From Mycobacterium sp. (GTDB lineage Bacteria > Actinomycetota > Actinomycetes > Mycobacteriales > Mycobacteriaceae), in the NCBI GenBank assembly GCA_003987775.1, contig RXJD01000002.1, positions 124,001 to 188,000 on the forward strand: a stretch of 64,000 bases of DNA, written 5' to 3'. The notes beneath the pieces were generated by a model. It had not been told where the DNA came from, ran no database searches, and saw only the letters and a list, made by a program, of their open reading frames with translations. Of this stretch, positions 1 through 10,397 are shown in pieces. Position 1 is the stretch's first letter. Each line of letters opens with the position of its first letter. Both the position numbers and the translations under genes were made by a program.

Positions 1-431
1 ACCGGCGGTGGCTCCGGGGTGAACTCGGGCAGTGCGGGCGGTGGCGGCGGCGGTGGTCCGCCGATGGGCATCGGTGGCAGTGGGGATTTGGGGCCCGCGC
101 CAGCCGGTCCGGCTGACGCGGCCGCCGTCGCCTGCGGAGGTTCGGCCTCGACTCGCGGGGGCTCGGGTAGCGGCGGGGGCGGCGGCGGGGGCGGCGCAGG
201 GGGCGGCGCGCCGATCGGCATCGGAGGCAGATTCGGGGGAGGGGGAGCGTCTACCGCGGCCGCGGGCGGGGGGATCGGCGGCGACCAAGCGGCCGGAGCC
301 CCGGTATCGCCATTGCCGGCAGGCGGTGCGGCAAATGCCGCATTCGGGTCGAAGAAACTTTGCCCGGCGTCGTCGTCCGGCGAGTCGAAATCCTCAGCGG
401 GCCGAAAGAGCTTGTCATAGTCGGCTGGCAT
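1..431 (-). CDS. espI: EspI, N-terminal part (runs off the window)
   Basis: ESX-1 associated proline-rich protein with, in full-length homologues, a C-terminal MinD/ParA-like ATPase domain that lies outside this window. The ATG at 431 gives MPADYDKLFRP, the typical EspI start, followed by an acidic stretch (EDFDSPDDD) and long Pro/Ala tracts containing two LPPMPIG motifs like those repeated in M. tuberculosis EspI. About 143 codons are present and the gene is cut by the left edge. It lies 116 bp downstream of esxA on the same strand, as in the canonical locus. EspI is reported to act in ATP-dependent control of ESX-1 secretion. The ATPase part cannot be judged here. Confidence 0.93.
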   Translation of the reverse strand, partial: MPADYDKLFRPAEDFDSPDDDAGQSFFDPNAAFAAPPAGNGDTGAPAAWSPPIPPPAAAVDAPPPPNLPPMPIGAPPPAPPPPPPPPLPEPPRVEAEPPQATAAASAGPAGAGPKSPLPPMPIGGPPPPPPPALPEFTPEPPP

Positions 432-547
432 GAGAACCTCTCAGAAGCTCGCCAAATGAGGGAAGCACGAGAAGGGGCGAGATCCCCCGAATGGGTTGAA
501 CTCGCCCAATCTCGTGCTTCGAGATTCTACGCGTATAGAGCGGCTTC

Positions 548-835
548 TTATGCGAACAATCCGGTCACGCTGCCCTCGGTCGACTGCATGGCCTGGCTGG
601 CTTCGCTGATCGTCCGGGCCAGGTTCTGCAGGGAGTTGTTGAGTTCCTGAGCGGTGCCATCCCACTTCTGCTGAACGGCCTGGTAGGACTCCGAACCGCT
701 ACCGCCCCACGCCGCGGCGAGCTTGGTCAGCGACTGCTTACCCTCGTCGAGCAGGGAGTGGATGCTGGAGACGTTTCCCTGGATGGTGCTGGCCGCGGCC
801 TCGATGCCCGCGAAATTCCACTGCTGTTCTGTCAT
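548..835 (-). CDS. esxA: ESAT-6, secreted ESX-1 substrate
   Basis: A 95-residue WXG100 protein, the normal ESAT-6 length. It begins [16 protein letters not shown], carries the WGG turn motif (AAWGGSGSE) near residue 43 and ends TGLFA. Two helices flank the turn, forming the hairpin that pairs with CFP-10 (EsxB) as a heterodimer secreted by ESX-1 and linked to membrane disruption. It follows esxB by 43 bp and is surely co-transcribed with it. The start at 835 is set by the conserved MTEQQW sequence. Confidence 0.98.
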   Translation of the reverse strand: MTEQQWNFAGIEAAASTIQGNVSSIHSLLDEGKQSLTKLAAAWGGSGSESYQAVQQKWDGTAQELNNSLQNLARTISEASQAMQSTEGSVTGLFA

Positions 836-878
836 GTCTTTGCTCCGTTTTTCTGGTGGTCGGTGGGGGGATTTACTG

Positions 879-1181
879 TCAGAAGCCCATTTGCGAGGAC
901 AGCGCCTGCTGCTGCTCCTCGTCGGCACGCTGGTACTGAACGCCGGCCTGACGGATGTTGGTGGAAATCTCGTCGAGCTCAGCCTTCTGCTTGTTGGCGG
1001 CTTCCTGGAAGCGCACGACGGCGGCCTGGGCGGCCTGACCGGCGACACCGCGCCACTGACCCTGCAGCGAACCCGCGGTCGACTCGATCTGGTCGATCTG
1101 AGTCTTCAGATCACTCGAGATTCGCTCGAAGTTACCTGCCTCTTGCGCGAGGGCAGCGGCATCAGTCTTCATCTCTGCCAT
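879..1181 (-). CDS. esxB: CFP-10, EsxA partner and ESX-1 substrate
   Basis: A 100-residue WXG100 protein beginning [20 protein letters not shown], with the W-x-G turn in the QGQWRGVAG region (about residue 43). The C-terminal tail ends ALSSQMGF, matching the flexible CFP-10 tail that is recognised by the last ATPase domain of EccCb1. It forms a 1:1 complex with EsxA. It lies upstream of esxA and 91 bp downstream of the PPE gene, the usual esxBA order. Length and sequence agree closely with the M. tuberculosis protein. Confidence 0.98.
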   Translation of the reverse strand: MAEMKTDAAALAQEAGNFERISSDLKTQIDQIESTAGSLQGQWRGVAGQAAQAAVVRFQEAANKQKAELDEISTNIRQAGVQYQRADEEQQQALSSQMGF

Positions 1182-1272
1182 GCTGGACTACTTTCTCTCT
1201 TTCCATTCCTCGCCGTGGTTGGCAAGTCTTCCGGCCCGGTTGGCCGGGAAGTCTGTTGTGGCCGTGGGACTC

Positions 1273-2367
1273 TCACCATTCGTCCTCGTCGTCCCACAGG
1301 TCTTCTTCTGGTTCGTCGCGTTCCTGGGAGACCGGCGCCGGGGCCGCCAGGCCCGGTCGGGAGCTGCCACCGCCGGAGGCACCCTGGCCCATGGCGCCCG
1401 CGCCCACCGGGGCAGCGCCACCGGTCGCCGACTCGCCGGCGGCTGCCGCCGGCATCATCGCGGGGCCGACGGGCTTGTCGATCAGGCCGGTCATCAGCGG
1501 AGTGCGGGCCAATGTGCCGCCGGCACCCGGCAGCGCCTCGCCGCGCAGCAGTCCTGCGCCCACGCTCGCACCGGAACCGCCCGCCAGCGGGTGGTTGGAC
1601 AGCGGGCTGGCGCCGACCAGGCCGAGTTGAGCCTCGTCCTCGCCGAGTCCGGCGCTGGGGCCACCCGAACTGCCGCCCATCTGGCTGAACATCGAGGTCA
1701 TCTGCTGCGCCGGCTGGGCGAGTTGCTGCATAGGGCCGCTGAGTTCGGCGACCTGCCCTGCCGTCGCCTGCAGCTGGCTCGACGTGAGGCTGCTCGGCAT
1801 CGCCAGCATCTGGGTCGACGACATGCCCTGGCTCATCCCCGGATCGAGGATGGACGCCATCGGCTCGATCTTGTCGAACATCGTGTTGGCCAGCGTCTCG
1901 GCCTGGTAGATGTCCATCGCGACGGCGGCCTGTGTCCACATGCGGACGAAGTAGTCGATCTCGTTCATCGCGATCGGGATCGTGTTGATGCCGAAAAAGT
2001 TGGTGGCCGTCAGCACCGCGGTGGTGACGTGGTTCATCGCGATCTCGGGCAGCGACGGCGTGGTCGCCATGGCCTGGGTGTAGGCGGCGGCTTGCGCCGC
2101 GGCCTGCAGGCCCCGGGTCTTGGCCTGGGTCGAGGTCGTCTGCAGCCAGGTCACCATCGGCAGGGCGTTGGAGATCGCCTTGTCGCTGCTGCCACCGGTC
2201 CAGGCTTCGCCCAGCGAATTCAGGCGTGCGGTCAGCTCCACCGCCTGGGCGTCCAGAGCCGCCGCGAGCGCCTGCCAACCCATGGCAGCGGCCAGCATGG
2301 GAGCGGGACCAGCTCCGGCCATCAGCCGCGCGGTATTCAGCTCCGGTGGCATGGCGTGCCAAAACAT
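1273..2367 (-). CDS. PPE68, PPE protein of the ESX-1 locus
   Basis: A PPE-family protein of 364 residues. The start at 2367 gives [20 protein letters not shown] with the PPE signature at residues 7-9. It is preceded by a good ribosome site (AGGGGAG), so an in-frame start 21 codons upstream is not used. The N-terminal 180 residues form the helical PPE domain, followed by a Gly/Ala-rich segment and a very acidic end ([11 protein letters not shown]). PPE68 normally pairs with PE35, is chaperoned by EspG1 and contributes to ESX-1 export. Here no PE gene precedes it, so its partner must be encoded elsewhere or be absent. Confidence 0.95.
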   Translation of the reverse strand: MFWHAMPPELNTARLMAGAGPAPMLAAAMGWQALAAALDAQAVELTARLNSLGEAWTGGSSDKAISNALPMVTWLQTTSTQAKTRGLQAAAQAAAYTQAMATTPSLPEIAMNHVTTAVLTATNFFGINTIPIAMNEIDYFVRMWTQAAVAMDIYQAETLANTMFDKIEPMASILDPGMSQGMSSTQMLAMPSSLTSSQLQATAGQVAELSGPMQQLAQPAQQMTSMFSQMGGSSGGPSAGLGEDEAQLGLVGASPLSNHPLAGGSGASVGAGLLRGEALPGAGGTLARTPLMTGLIDKPVGPAMMPAAAAGESATGGAAPVGAGAMGQGASGGGSSRPGLAAPAPVSQERDEPEEDLWDDEDEW

Positions 2368-2589
2368 GATCAACTCCCCTCTGGTTCCTGTTCGGTGTTT
2401 ACTCCGGGACGGGAAACGCCGAAATTCCATTTGTTCTGTTATGCCCGATGCATTTGTCTTCCGGGCCTAAACTTCGCCGTTTATCGCCGGAATAAAGCCG
2501 GTGGCTAGCGTCCCCCTGGGGCTTGATTCCTCAGCTCCCGTACTGGCGCTGAAATAATCCTAACCGGGGGTTGGGGGTGGTCCGTGCAC
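2368..2589 (-). promoter_or_regulatory. Control region of the PPE68-esxBA unit; PE35 missing
   Basis: A 222-bp non-coding stretch between the eccCb1 stop and PPE68. In M. tuberculosis and M. smegmatis this position holds PE35, a gene of about 300 bp. I see no PE-type N-terminus in any frame, and the space is too short for a whole PE gene. The sequence is richer in A/T than the flanking genes and most likely carries the PPE68-esxB-esxA promoter. No promoter hexamers could be assigned with confidence. Confidence 0.5.
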
Positions 2590-4344
2590 TTATTCTGGGA
2601 GCTCGTCAGGGGGCTCGATGTACGGCGCCTGGATGACCTCCTTCCCATCGGGGGACACGAGAAATGCCTGGCCAGGAGGCCGGCGCTTCACCTTGAACTC
2701 ACTGGACGGGAACTCCTGCTTCTCTCCGGAGAGGAACAGCGTCGGTGCGCCGGACCCGAAGGCGGCGCCGACGAACTTGTCCATCGTCGCCTTGTACGCC
2801 TGGCTCATCTGACAGGTGACAATGATGTGCAATCCGATATCCGCCGCGGCCGGCAATAGCGGCGCAAGTGCCGCCATTGGTGGCATGCCGCTCGCGGCGC
2901 CGACAATCATGTGCCAGTCGTCGACCAGAAGGACGACGTCAAATCCGCTCCACCACGAACGCGAGCGCAATTGTGCGGTCGTCAGATCGGGGGGCGGCAG
3001 CCGCTTTTTCAGGTTGACCGCCAGCGCCTGTACGGCCTCGTCCAGGCTCTGACTGTTGCGGTTGATCGCACCGGCCTGCAGCAGGTGGCTTTGCGGGACG
3101 GCGTCCAGCAAGCCGGAGCGGTAGTCGGCCAGCATGAACCGCACCTGGTCGGGACTGTTGCGGGCGCAGATGGCGCGCGCGACGGCGTGCGCGATGGTGG
3201 TCTTGCCGGATTTGGCCGCCCCGAAGATCAGCAGGTGCGGGTTGGAGTGCATGTGGGCATGGGCCGGTGTCAGATCCGTCTCGCGCAGCCCGATCGGGAT
3301 CTCCCAGCGCGTGCGGTAGTCCGCGTCGGGGCCGGGCGGGTTCGGGTCGAGTTCGTAGAGATGGATGCGCTCGGGCAGCACCCGCACCGGCGGAGCCTTC
3401 TCCGTGGTCTGAGATGCGATGTGGTTGACCCCGGCTGTGATCGCTTCCACCAGATTGTCGGTGCTGTGCACGCCGTCGAACCTTGGCACGCCGATCATCA
3501 GGTGGTGCTTCTCCATCGAGACCGCCCGGCCGGGACGGTTCGCCGGGATCTCCCGGGTGATCCGGTCGATCTGGGTTTCGTTCACGTCGCCGAGCCGGAA
3601 CTCGATCTTGGTGCCCAGATAGTCCCTGATCCGTGACTTCAGTTCCGTCCAGCGCGGAGTGGAGATGATGACGTGCACTCCGAAGGCCAGACCCTGGGCG
3701 GCGAGGTCCTGCACCGCACCCTCGAGGTCACTGAACTCGCTGACGAAACCGGGCCACCCGTCGATGATCAGGAAGACGTCGCCATAGGGATCGGCCGCCA
3801 CGGGTTGGTTGGGATCGTCGCGCAGTTGGCGGTACATCGCCATCGAGCCCACCCGGTGCTCTTTGAACATCTGCTCCCGCTGCCGCATCACCGTCTGCAT
3901 TTCGGCGACTACCCGCTGGACCTTGTCGGGCTCGGAGCGGTTGGCGATGCCGCCGACGTGCGGCAGGTTCTCCAGATAGATCAGGCCGCCGCCGCCGAGG
4001 TCGATGCAGTAAAACTGCACGTTGCGCGGCGAGTGGGTGGCCGCCGCCGACATGATCAGTGTCTGCAGCAGCGTCGACTTCCCGGTCTGGGGGGCACCGC
4101 CGATGGCGATGTTGCCGCCCGCTCCGGATACGTCGACGCCCCACACGTCCTGGAGGTGCCGGCGCGGCTCGTCCATGATTCCGAGCGGAAACCGCAGTGG
4201 CTGGCGCCGGTCGCGCGCGACGAGCTCGTTGAGCGGCGTCGGGTCGGATAGCGGGGGTAGCCACATCTTGTAGGCCCGCGATTCGCCGGTGCCCAGCTGG
4301 TCGAGCACCACCTCACGCAGGGCGCGAACTTCAGTGTCGGTCAT
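2590..4344 (-). CDS. eccCb1: EccCb1, FtsK/SpoIIIE-type ATPase subunit of ESX-1
   Basis: The 584-residue second half of the split EccC motor. Two P-loops are visible: GAPQTGKST near residue 85 and GAAKSGKTT near residue 375, giving two ATPase domains. The C-terminal domain binds the EsxB tail. The first 45 residues include the MWLPPL segment seen in homologues. The 3' end ([11 protein letters not shown]) matches M. tuberculosis EccCb1. Its start overlaps the eccCa1 stop by 4 bp (4341-4344), implying translational coupling. It works with membrane-bound EccCa1 at the cytosolic face of the ESX-1 channel. Confidence 0.97.
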   Translation of the reverse strand: MTDTEVRALREVVLDQLGTGESRAYKMWLPPLSDPTPLNELVARDRRQPLRFPLGIMDEPRRHLQDVWGVDVSGAGGNIAIGGAPQTGKSTLLQTLIMSAAATHSPRNVQFYCIDLGGGGLIYLENLPHVGGIANRSEPDKVQRVVAEMQTVMRQREQMFKEHRVGSMAMYRQLRDDPNQPVAADPYGDVFLIIDGWPGFVSEFSDLEGAVQDLAAQGLAFGVHVIISTPRWTELKSRIRDYLGTKIEFRLGDVNETQIDRITREIPANRPGRAVSMEKHHLMIGVPRFDGVHSTDNLVEAITAGVNHIASQTTEKAPPVRVLPERIHLYELDPNPPGPDADYRTRWEIPIGLRETDLTPAHAHMHSNPHLLIFGAAKSGKTTIAHAVARAICARNSPDQVRFMLADYRSGLLDAVPQSHLLQAGAINRNSQSLDEAVQALAVNLKKRLPPPDLTTAQLRSRSWWSGFDVVLLVDDWHMIVGAASGMPPMAALAPLLPAAADIGLHIIVTCQMSQAYKATMDKFVGAAFGSGAPTLFLSGEKQEFPSSEFKVKRRPPGQAFLVSPDGKEVIQAPYIEPPDELPE

Positions 4345-6605
4345 GTCGTCACGACCTCCTCACCGACGGGGGGCGTCACCGGCTCGATCACCGGAGCTGC
4401 GGTGAATTGATGAATCTTGACGGACTGCTTGACGGCCTGGGCGCTGCGCTTGCTGCCGTCGCCGTTGGTCTCGGCGCTGGCCGGCGGGATGTACGGGCCA
4501 CCGATGTAGAAGGTGCTGAACTTGACCGGGTCCTCCATGCCGACCCGCAGGAACCCGACGCCACTTTCCTTGTTGGTGATGTACTGCGCCTCGGGCGTTC
4601 CGATCACCGCCTTGGACTCGTGAGAGCTGGTGGTGCGCAGCGCGATTCGGTAGGTGAGGTTGGGTTCGAGCTTGTCGATGCGGGCGCCGCCGGTTTGCAG
4701 CGACTGGGTGGCCAGCAGCAGGTGCACCCGCAGCGACCGGCCCACCCGGCAGATCCGGTCGAACAGCCCGATGAAGTCCGGGTGGCTCTGCAACAACTCG
4801 GCGAACTCGTCGACCACCACGAAAAGTGTTGGTAATGGCGCCAAGTCGGCACCACGCTCGCGGTACTTCTCGTACTCGGCGACGCCGGAGAGGGCACCGG
4901 CAGCGCCGACCTGCATGCCCGCCTGGCGCAAGATGTTCTGACGCCGGTCGAGCTCTCCGGTGAGCACCTCACCCATCCGGCTGACCAGCTCGGCCTCCTC
5001 GGCCATGTTGGTGACCACGGCCGCGGTATGCGGCAGCTTCTCCATGCCCAGGAACGTCGACCCGCCCTTGAAGTCGGTGAGCAGCAGGTTGACCTGATCC
5101 GGGTGCGTCATCGCGACCAGGGACAAGATCAGCGTGCGCAGGAACTCCGACTTGCCCGACCCCGTGGTGCCGATCAGCATGCCGTGCGGCCCGGCGCCGA
5201 ACTCCGCACCCTCCTTGATGTCGAGGTACATGACGTTGCCGGTCTTGAGTTCGTGGCCGAACGGGATCCGGAGCCGGTCCCGGTCGGTGTCGGTGTACAT
5301 CCGCCAGCGGCTGGGGACGATCTCCTCGACGCTCTTGGCACCGACCATCTGGTGCCACTCGGTGACGACCTTCTTCTGCACCCGCTGGGTCTTGTCCAGG
5401 ATCGTGCCGGTGATCGACCAGCCGGCCAGTTTGCGGGCGACGCGGGTGGCCTCCAGCGGCGTCATGCTGTCGGCGGTCGAGGTCACCAGCCGGAACTGCT
5501 GACCGGGCAGCCGGTCTTCGGCGGACCCGTCCTCGTTGGCGCGGATGCGGTAGGCCGAACCGCGGTGGTTGCCCAGGGTGATCACCGTGACGCCCGCGCG
5601 GCCGTCGGGCGGGAATCCCGCCTTGCCCCCGGTGAGGTCGACCACGACGACGTAGGGGCCGGTGGGCAGGGTGTCGGGCGCGTGCGGTCCGCGGGCGGCC
5701 AGGTCGGCCAGACCGTCCGGCCGGGTGTAGATCATCCGCACCGGTCCCGCGGCGTCGGTCTCGGTCTGATGCTGAACGTGCGGAAGCCATTTGAGCCAGG
5801 ACCACTCGGGGTCGTCCGGGTCCTCGGTGAGCACCCGGATCTGCAGCAGGTCCGGCGGATGGAAGACCGCGAGATGACAGATCATCGCCGCCAGCATCCG
5901 ATCGGCGTTCGGCCGGTGCCCGCCGAGCGCGATCGTCGGAAACGTACGCAGCTGAAGCAGTTTCGGGCAGTCATGGATGAGGCCGTGGGTGCGCAGGAAC
6001 TTGACCACCCACATGTGGCTGACCGGTTCCAGGTACGGCTGCGGTGCCGCGGTCGAAGCCGCCAGTTCGCCACCGACGGCGGGTTTGAGCAACCGGTCGA
6101 CGGCCGGCTGATCGCCGATCCCGATGCGGGTGGCCGCGTAGAAGTCGCTGTTGGCCGGACGCGACCACTGCCGCTGCGTGCCGACGATCGACAGCAGATC
6201 GTCCGGATGCGGTGCGTGGTAACTGAAGAACGCCACCTGCGAGGTGGCCGACGATGTCACCCGGCCGCGCAACCCGGCCAGGTAGCGCAGGTATTCCTTA
6301 CGGTCGGCGTTGATCTCGGGGACTTTCTTGCCGCCACCACCGGTGCCGCCGGCCATACCGCCGACCATCATCACGACCATCATCAGCGGCATCATCAGCA
6401 TGTAGGGCGACAGCTGCTTGGTGCCGCCGGCGAGCATGATCGCGATCATGCCGACCATCGCACCGCCCATCACATAGGGCAGTGCTTTCTGCACGCCCGA
6501 CGGCGGGATGTCGATGCCGAGGTCATCGGGTGGCGTCAGGCTGATCTCGCCCGGGGTGAGCCGGGGACCGCGCGTGATCGTCGGGGTGAACTTCTTGGTC
6601 GTCAT
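4341..6605 (-). CDS. eccCa1: EccCa1, membrane-anchored FtsK/SpoIIIE ATPase subunit of ESX-1
   Basis: A 754-residue protein starting [16 protein letters not shown] at 6605. The reading frame is open further upstream, but that extension lies inside eccB1 and has no homology. Two methionine/glycine-rich transmembrane helices lie at about residues 40-90. An N-terminal ATPase-like region follows, then a clear P-loop ([11 protein letters not shown]) near residue 478. It anchors the EccC motor to EccB/EccD in the inner membrane and recruits EccCb1. It lies 13 bp after eccB1 in the ESX-1 operon. Confidence 0.97.
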   Translation of the reverse strand: MTTKKFTPTITRGPRLTPGEISLTPPDDLGIDIPPSGVQKALPYVMGGAMVGMIAIMLAGGTKQLSPYMLMMPLMMVVMMVGGMAGGTGGGGKKVPEINADRKEYLRYLAGLRGRVTSSATSQVAFFSYHAPHPDDLLSIVGTQRQWSRPANSDFYAATRIGIGDQPAVDRLLKPAVGGELAASTAAPQPYLEPVSHMWVVKFLRTHGLIHDCPKLLQLRTFPTIALGGHRPNADRMLAAMICHLAVFHPPDLLQIRVLTEDPDDPEWSWLKWLPHVQHQTETDAAGPVRMIYTRPDGLADLAARGPHAPDTLPTGPYVVVVDLTGGKAGFPPDGRAGVTVITLGNHRGSAYRIRANEDGSAEDRLPGQQFRLVTSTADSMTPLEATRVARKLAGWSITGTILDKTQRVQKKVVTEWHQMVGAKSVEEIVPSRWRMYTDTDRDRLRIPFGHELKTGNVMYLDIKEGAEFGAGPHGMLIGTTGSGKSEFLRTLILSLVAMTHPDQVNLLLTDFKGGSTFLGMEKLPHTAAVVTNMAEEAELVSRMGEVLTGELDRRQNILRQAGMQVGAAGALSGVAEYEKYRERGADLAPLPTLFVVVDEFAELLQSHPDFIGLFDRICRVGRSLRVHLLLATQSLQTGGARIDKLEPNLTYRIALRTTSSHESKAVIGTPEAQYITNKESGVGFLRVGMEDPVKFSTFYIGGPYIPPASAETNGDGSKRSAQAVKQSVKIHQFTAAPVIEPVTPPVGEEVVTT

Positions 6606-6618
6606 GATCTTTCCGCCA

Positions 6619-8064
6619 TCACTGGGGTGCCCCCGGGGTGCCGCCCGGAACTTTCCGGGGAGTCGGATCCGCGGGCAACGTCTCGTGCTCGAGCATCGCC
6701 GCCTCCTTCGAGAGCACCGGCCCGTCCACGAGCAGCCGGATGATCTCCCAGGGCGCGGTTTTCGGTGAACCCAGACCGAGGGCCTTGGCCGCCTCGGCAT
6801 TCGGTACCCCGTAGCGCACGCCCTCGGGGTCGATGTAGTACATCGACTCGCCATACCGCGGATCCGGGGACTGCAGCTGCACGAACTTGCCGCCGTCGAT
6901 GTAGATCGTTGCGGTGCCCTGAATCTGCTTGATTCCGTTGCTCATCTGTGTCGCCGGGATCGGAAGATGCCGCCCGGACAACACGGTGGTCTTGGGTGCC
7001 TGGTCACCGGCCGCGCGATCCCAGCTCCAGCACAGTGTGGGTTCGTCCGGCCGGGCCAGGATCTTCAACTGATCGTTCGGAAGCGGCGAGGGGTACACCC
7101 GTTCCGGTATCCGCACGACCACGCTCGGTACTACCGCCGGCGGCGCGACCAGACCGTGAGATTGGGTGGCGCGCAGCGCCGCCGCGGTGGTCGAGTTCAC
7201 CATGGCGATTCCGTCGGGCAACACCACGTAATACTGCGGACCCTTCTCGGTGTGGATCTGGAACACCGAGCCGATCACCAGATCGTCGGACAAACCGAGG
7301 TTGTTGGGCGCGCCGGCGAACGGTATCGGTGGCAGCTGCCAGTTCCCTTGGCTGGGCAGTGCGTTGAACATGCCCTCGGAGATGGGCACCGGCTTGGCGG
7401 TGACGGGAATGCCCATCGCCGAGGTGAGCGCGCGATCGGTGAGATCGATTGAGTGGCGGCCCTTTTCGGTGACTATCCAGTCCTGGCCCTGATAGGTCGC
7501 CAGCATCGCCTCATTCGAATCGACCGGGTCGATCGAGGAGTCGATCTGCAGCGGCATGGCGATCACCGAGGTCTGTATCGCCGGCGATGCGGTGTCGGCC
7601 CGGGAGACGGTGTCGCACAACGTCCAGACCGAGGTACTGCCACCGGACACCGGAGTCGCGTAGGGCGCACCGGGAATGCCGAGAGTCTGGCCCAGCGGCA
7701 GCTTGCTCAGCTCGGAGGACTTGACGGTCGCCGGGCTCGACGGGCTGCCCAGCACCAGCCGTGCGGATGTCAGGTTGTAGACGGGGTGCAGTTGCCCGGA
7801 GATGATCACGTACAACTCGTTGGTCGCGCGATCGGTCAGCAGGGTGGTGCCACCGAGTTTGCCTTGCGGCTTGAAGAACGCGAGCAGCCCCGCACCGGCC
7901 AGGATGATCACGGCGATGACCACACCGAGCCACACCGAGCGGCTGTAGAACTGCAGGGGATCGTCGAACATGCGGGTGTCGCGCCGCACGATGGCATGTT
8001 CGACTCGGCGAAGCAGGAAGCGCCAGCCGCTAACCTGAACCTTGGTGGTCAGGCGAAGCCCCAT
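6619..8064 (-). CDS. eccB1: EccB1, ESX-1 core membrane component
   Basis: 481 residues, the usual EccB length. A short cytosolic N-terminus ([20 protein letters not shown]) leads to a single transmembrane helix at about residues 45-65 ([17 protein letters not shown]) and a large periplasmic domain with a conserved cysteine pair (WTLCDTV and TLCWSWD). EccB forms part of the hexameric core with EccC, EccD and EccE. It starts 3 bp after the eccA1 stop and is clearly in the same operon. Confidence 0.97.
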   Translation of the reverse strand: MGLRLTTKVQVSGWRFLLRRVEHAIVRRDTRMFDDPLQFYSRSVWLGVVIAVIILAGAGLLAFFKPQGKLGGTTLLTDRATNELYVIISGQLHPVYNLTSARLVLGSPSSPATVKSSELSKLPLGQTLGIPGAPYATPVSGGSTSVWTLCDTVSRADTASPAIQTSVIAMPLQIDSSIDPVDSNEAMLATYQGQDWIVTEKGRHSIDLTDRALTSAMGIPVTAKPVPISEGMFNALPSQGNWQLPPIPFAGAPNNLGLSDDLVIGSVFQIHTEKGPQYYVVLPDGIAMVNSTTAAALRATQSHGLVAPPAVVPSVVVRIPERVYPSPLPNDQLKILARPDEPTLCWSWDRAAGDQAPKTTVLSGRHLPIPATQMSNGIKQIQGTATIYIDGGKFVQLQSPDPRYGESMYYIDPEGVRYGVPNAEAAKALGLGSPKTAPWEIIRLLVDGPVLSKEAAMLEHETLPADPTPRKVPGGTPGAPQ

Positions 8065-8067
8065 GTG

Positions 8068-9789
8068 TCACTCTCTCATGTTGAGGTGTGCATGGACCGC
8101 GGCGATCGCCTCGGCCATGTCCGTGCCGTTGATCTCCTGTAGACGGTCCACGTCGAGAGCCTCGATGTCGAGACCCTGGGCCAAACGCATATCGCGGCAC
8201 TGCTCGGCGGCCTCGACCAATTGCCGCGCGTAGCGGCCGTTTCCGGCGATGTCGAGAGCCGGCCGGCCACGCAGCGTCCGGTCGTGCAGCATCTTGGCGG
8301 CTTCCAGCACCTCGTCGGCGGCCTGCGGGCTCAGCGTCGAATCATTGGCAGCCGCAATGACTTTAGCGATTTCGAGGATTTCCTCGGGGCTGTAGGTGTC
8401 GAACTCGATGCGGGTGGCGAAGCGCGAACGCAGGCCCTCGTTGGTCTCCAGCAGCCGGTCGATGTCGTTGCTGTAGCCGGCGATGATCACCACCAGCCGG
8501 TCGCGGTCGTTCTCCATCCGGGCCAGCAGCGTGTCCATCGCCTCCTGGCCGAACGGGTCGGTGCGGCCGTCCCGCTCCTGCACCAGCGCGTACGCCTCGT
8601 CGATGAACAGCACTCCGCCGAGGGCCTGGTCGATGGTCTTGGCGGTCTTGACCGCCGACTGACCCTCGTACTCGGCGACGAAATCCTTGCGGGAGGTCTC
8701 GACCAGTTTCGGCTCGGAGATGACGCCGAGCCCGGCCAGGATGTTGGCCACCACGCGGGCGATTGTGGTCTTGCCGGTCCCGGGCGGCCCGGTGAAGATC
8801 ATGTGCTTGCTGGGCTGGGCGACCTTCATGCCCTTGGCGGCGCGAACGCGTGCCATCAGCGTGGCCGCCCGGTAACGCTCGATCTGCGTCTTGACCCGGC
8901 TGAGCCCGATCTGGCGCTCCAGCTCGGCCTGAGCCTCCTCGAGCAACCGGTCGCGCGCGGAGTTGTCGGTCACCACGCTGCCCGGATCCCACGGGTCCGA
9001 CCGGGAGGCGATCTGCTCGGCCGTCGTCGTCTTCAGCCGGTAAGACGGATCCTTGAGTGCGGCAGACACTTTCGGTTCCGGGTGGGTGGTCTGCAACCAC
9101 TCCAGCAGCGCGACGGCGGCATCCTCGTTGCCCTGGCTACGCCGCGCCATCGCCAGGAACCAGGCAATGGCCCGGGCGCACGCTTCACCGGCCGGTGAGT
9201 CGTTGGCTTCGGTGAGCCGGCGTTCCGCTTCGGTGAACAGGCCGAGGTTGGCGGCGGCGACGCCGTGCGCAACGCCGGCGGCACCGGTGAGGAACTTGTC
9301 CGGCCACTTCGAGGCCCCCTTGACCTCGTCGATCACGTCGGTCCAGCGCTCGGCGGCGCCGTAGATCACCGCCCGCATCCACGACACCAGATGCTCGGAG
9401 CCCGACACCGCACTCGCGTCGATCGCTTCCAGCGCGTCGGAGTAATTGCCCTGGGCCGCTTCCGATGACGCGAAGCCCATGGTCACCGCCAGGGGCGAGG
9501 TGATCGGGTAGGTGATGTCGCCGTAGATTCCGCCGATGGGAACCCGCGCGTTGAGCGTGCTCATCGATATCTGGGCGGCGCCGGAGAGTTGTCCGAAATT
9601 GCGCCGTGAATACCAGGCGCGAAAGAGTGTCACCCGGTCGGTGTCGCCACAGCGGATCCGGCCGACCCAGGCGTCGCACGCCGCTTCGTCGTAATTCGTG
9701 ATCTCGGTGAACAGGTCGAGCGACCGTGCCTCGGACAACGGCAGCATGCCGACGGCACTGTCGAACAGACCGGCCAGGCGATCAGTCAT
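8068..9789 (-). CDS. eccA1: EccA1, cytosolic AAA+ ATPase of ESX-1
   Basis: 573 residues, the same length as M. tuberculosis EccA1. The N-terminal half is a TPR-like helical domain. The C-terminal half is a CbxX/CfxQ-type AAA+ domain with Walker A GPPGTGKTT near residue 335 and Walker B VLFIDEAYAL near residue 395. EccA1 is thought to help release EspG chaperones from PE/PPE substrates or energise substrate delivery. The start overlaps the espH stop by 4 bp. Confidence 0.97.
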   Translation of the reverse strand: MTDRLAGLFDSAVGMLPLSEARSLDLFTEITNYDEAACDAWVGRIRCGDTDRVTLFRAWYSRRNFGQLSGAAQISMSTLNARVPIGGIYGDITYPITSPLAVTMGFASSEAAQGNYSDALEAIDASAVSGSEHLVSWMRAVIYGAAERWTDVIDEVKGASKWPDKFLTGAAGVAHGVAAANLGLFTEAERRLTEANDSPAGEACARAIAWFLAMARRSQGNEDAAVALLEWLQTTHPEPKVSAALKDPSYRLKTTTAEQIASRSDPWDPGSVVTDNSARDRLLEEAQAELERQIGLSRVKTQIERYRAATLMARVRAAKGMKVAQPSKHMIFTGPPGTGKTTIARVVANILAGLGVISEPKLVETSRKDFVAEYEGQSAVKTAKTIDQALGGVLFIDEAYALVQERDGRTDPFGQEAMDTLLARMENDRDRLVVIIAGYSNDIDRLLETNEGLRSRFATRIEFDTYSPEEILEIAKVIAAANDSTLSPQAADEVLEAAKMLHDRTLRGRPALDIAGNGRYARQLVEAAEQCRDMRLAQGLDIEALDVDRLQEINGTDMAEAIAAVHAHLNMRE

Positions 9790-10340
9790 TTATCACCGTT
9801 GTAGCGGGCGGTGTAGTCCACTTCGTACCGGGTGGCGAACACCTCGGCCTCCCGTGCCGCCGCCTCTTCCGGGGTGGGCAGGTGCAGCGTGCTTTCGACG
9901 AACTCGTGCAGCAGCGCACTCTGCTGGTTGTTGTCGCCGGTGATCTCGCTCATGGTCTCGACCATCAGGGTGTGCTGAGCGGCCCGTGCCTTCTGCCGGG
10001 CCAGGTCGGCGATGACGAAAATCTCCTCGGCGAGCGCAGTTTCGGACATGCTGGAAGCCTTGTCGGTCACGGTGATGTTCTGCACCCGGCCGTCCATGAG
10101 CGCGGTTACCGACACCGACCCCTGCGGGTTGGTCACGGTGAACAGCGCCAGTTCTTCGTCTTCGTCCTGCTCCGTCAGTCCGTCGAGCGCGTCGAGCCCC
10201 GTTCCGGCGTCATCCGATTGGGCCGGGGGCGCATAGTCACCCAGCGCATCAAGAGCCGACTCCTCGACGTCGGTGCCGCCGCCGGAGAAATCCAGCGCAG
10301 CGAGATCGTCGCTGTCATAGTCGTTCCCGGGCAGTTCCAC
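9786..10340 (-). CDS. espH: EspH, ESX-1 accessory protein
   Basis: A 184-residue acidic soluble protein. The N-terminal 65 residues are rich in Asp, Glu, Gly and Leu (NDYDSDDLAALDFSGGG) and look disordered. The C-terminal part (about 70-180) is a compact YbaB/EspH-like domain. By position between espG1 and eccA1, and by length, it matches Rv3867. EspH has been linked to secretion of EspE/EspF and to export-system function, but its biochemical role is not settled. The family call rests on synteny plus overall resemblance. Confidence 0.92.
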   Translation of the reverse strand: MELPGNDYDSDDLAALDFSGGGTDVEESALDALGDYAPPAQSDDAGTGLDALDGLTEQDEDEELALFTVTNPQGSVSVTALMDGRVQNITVTDKASSMSETALAEEIFVIADLARQKARAAQHTLMVETMSEITGDNNQQSALLHEFVESTLHLPTPEEAAAREAEVFATRYEVDYTARYNGDK

Positions 10341-10397
10341 TGTCGGGTCCCTTTCTCGTTTCGGAAGTCTGTCGGTCTTTTCGGAAGTCGGACGCCG

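Noticed and set aside
1180..2508. Long plus-strand frame opposite PPE68
   Set aside because: A typical antisense shadow of a GC-rich coding gene, rich in Arg, Gly and His and without any family.
2368..2589. PE35 remnant
   Set aside because: Reading all frames I found no PE-type N-terminus or PE motif, so the gene is simply absent rather than broken.
6606..6854. N-terminal extension of EccCa1
   Set aside because: The open frame continues upstream, but this part lies inside eccB1 and reads as Arg/Pro-rich shadow sequence; [16 protein letters not shown] is the conserved start.
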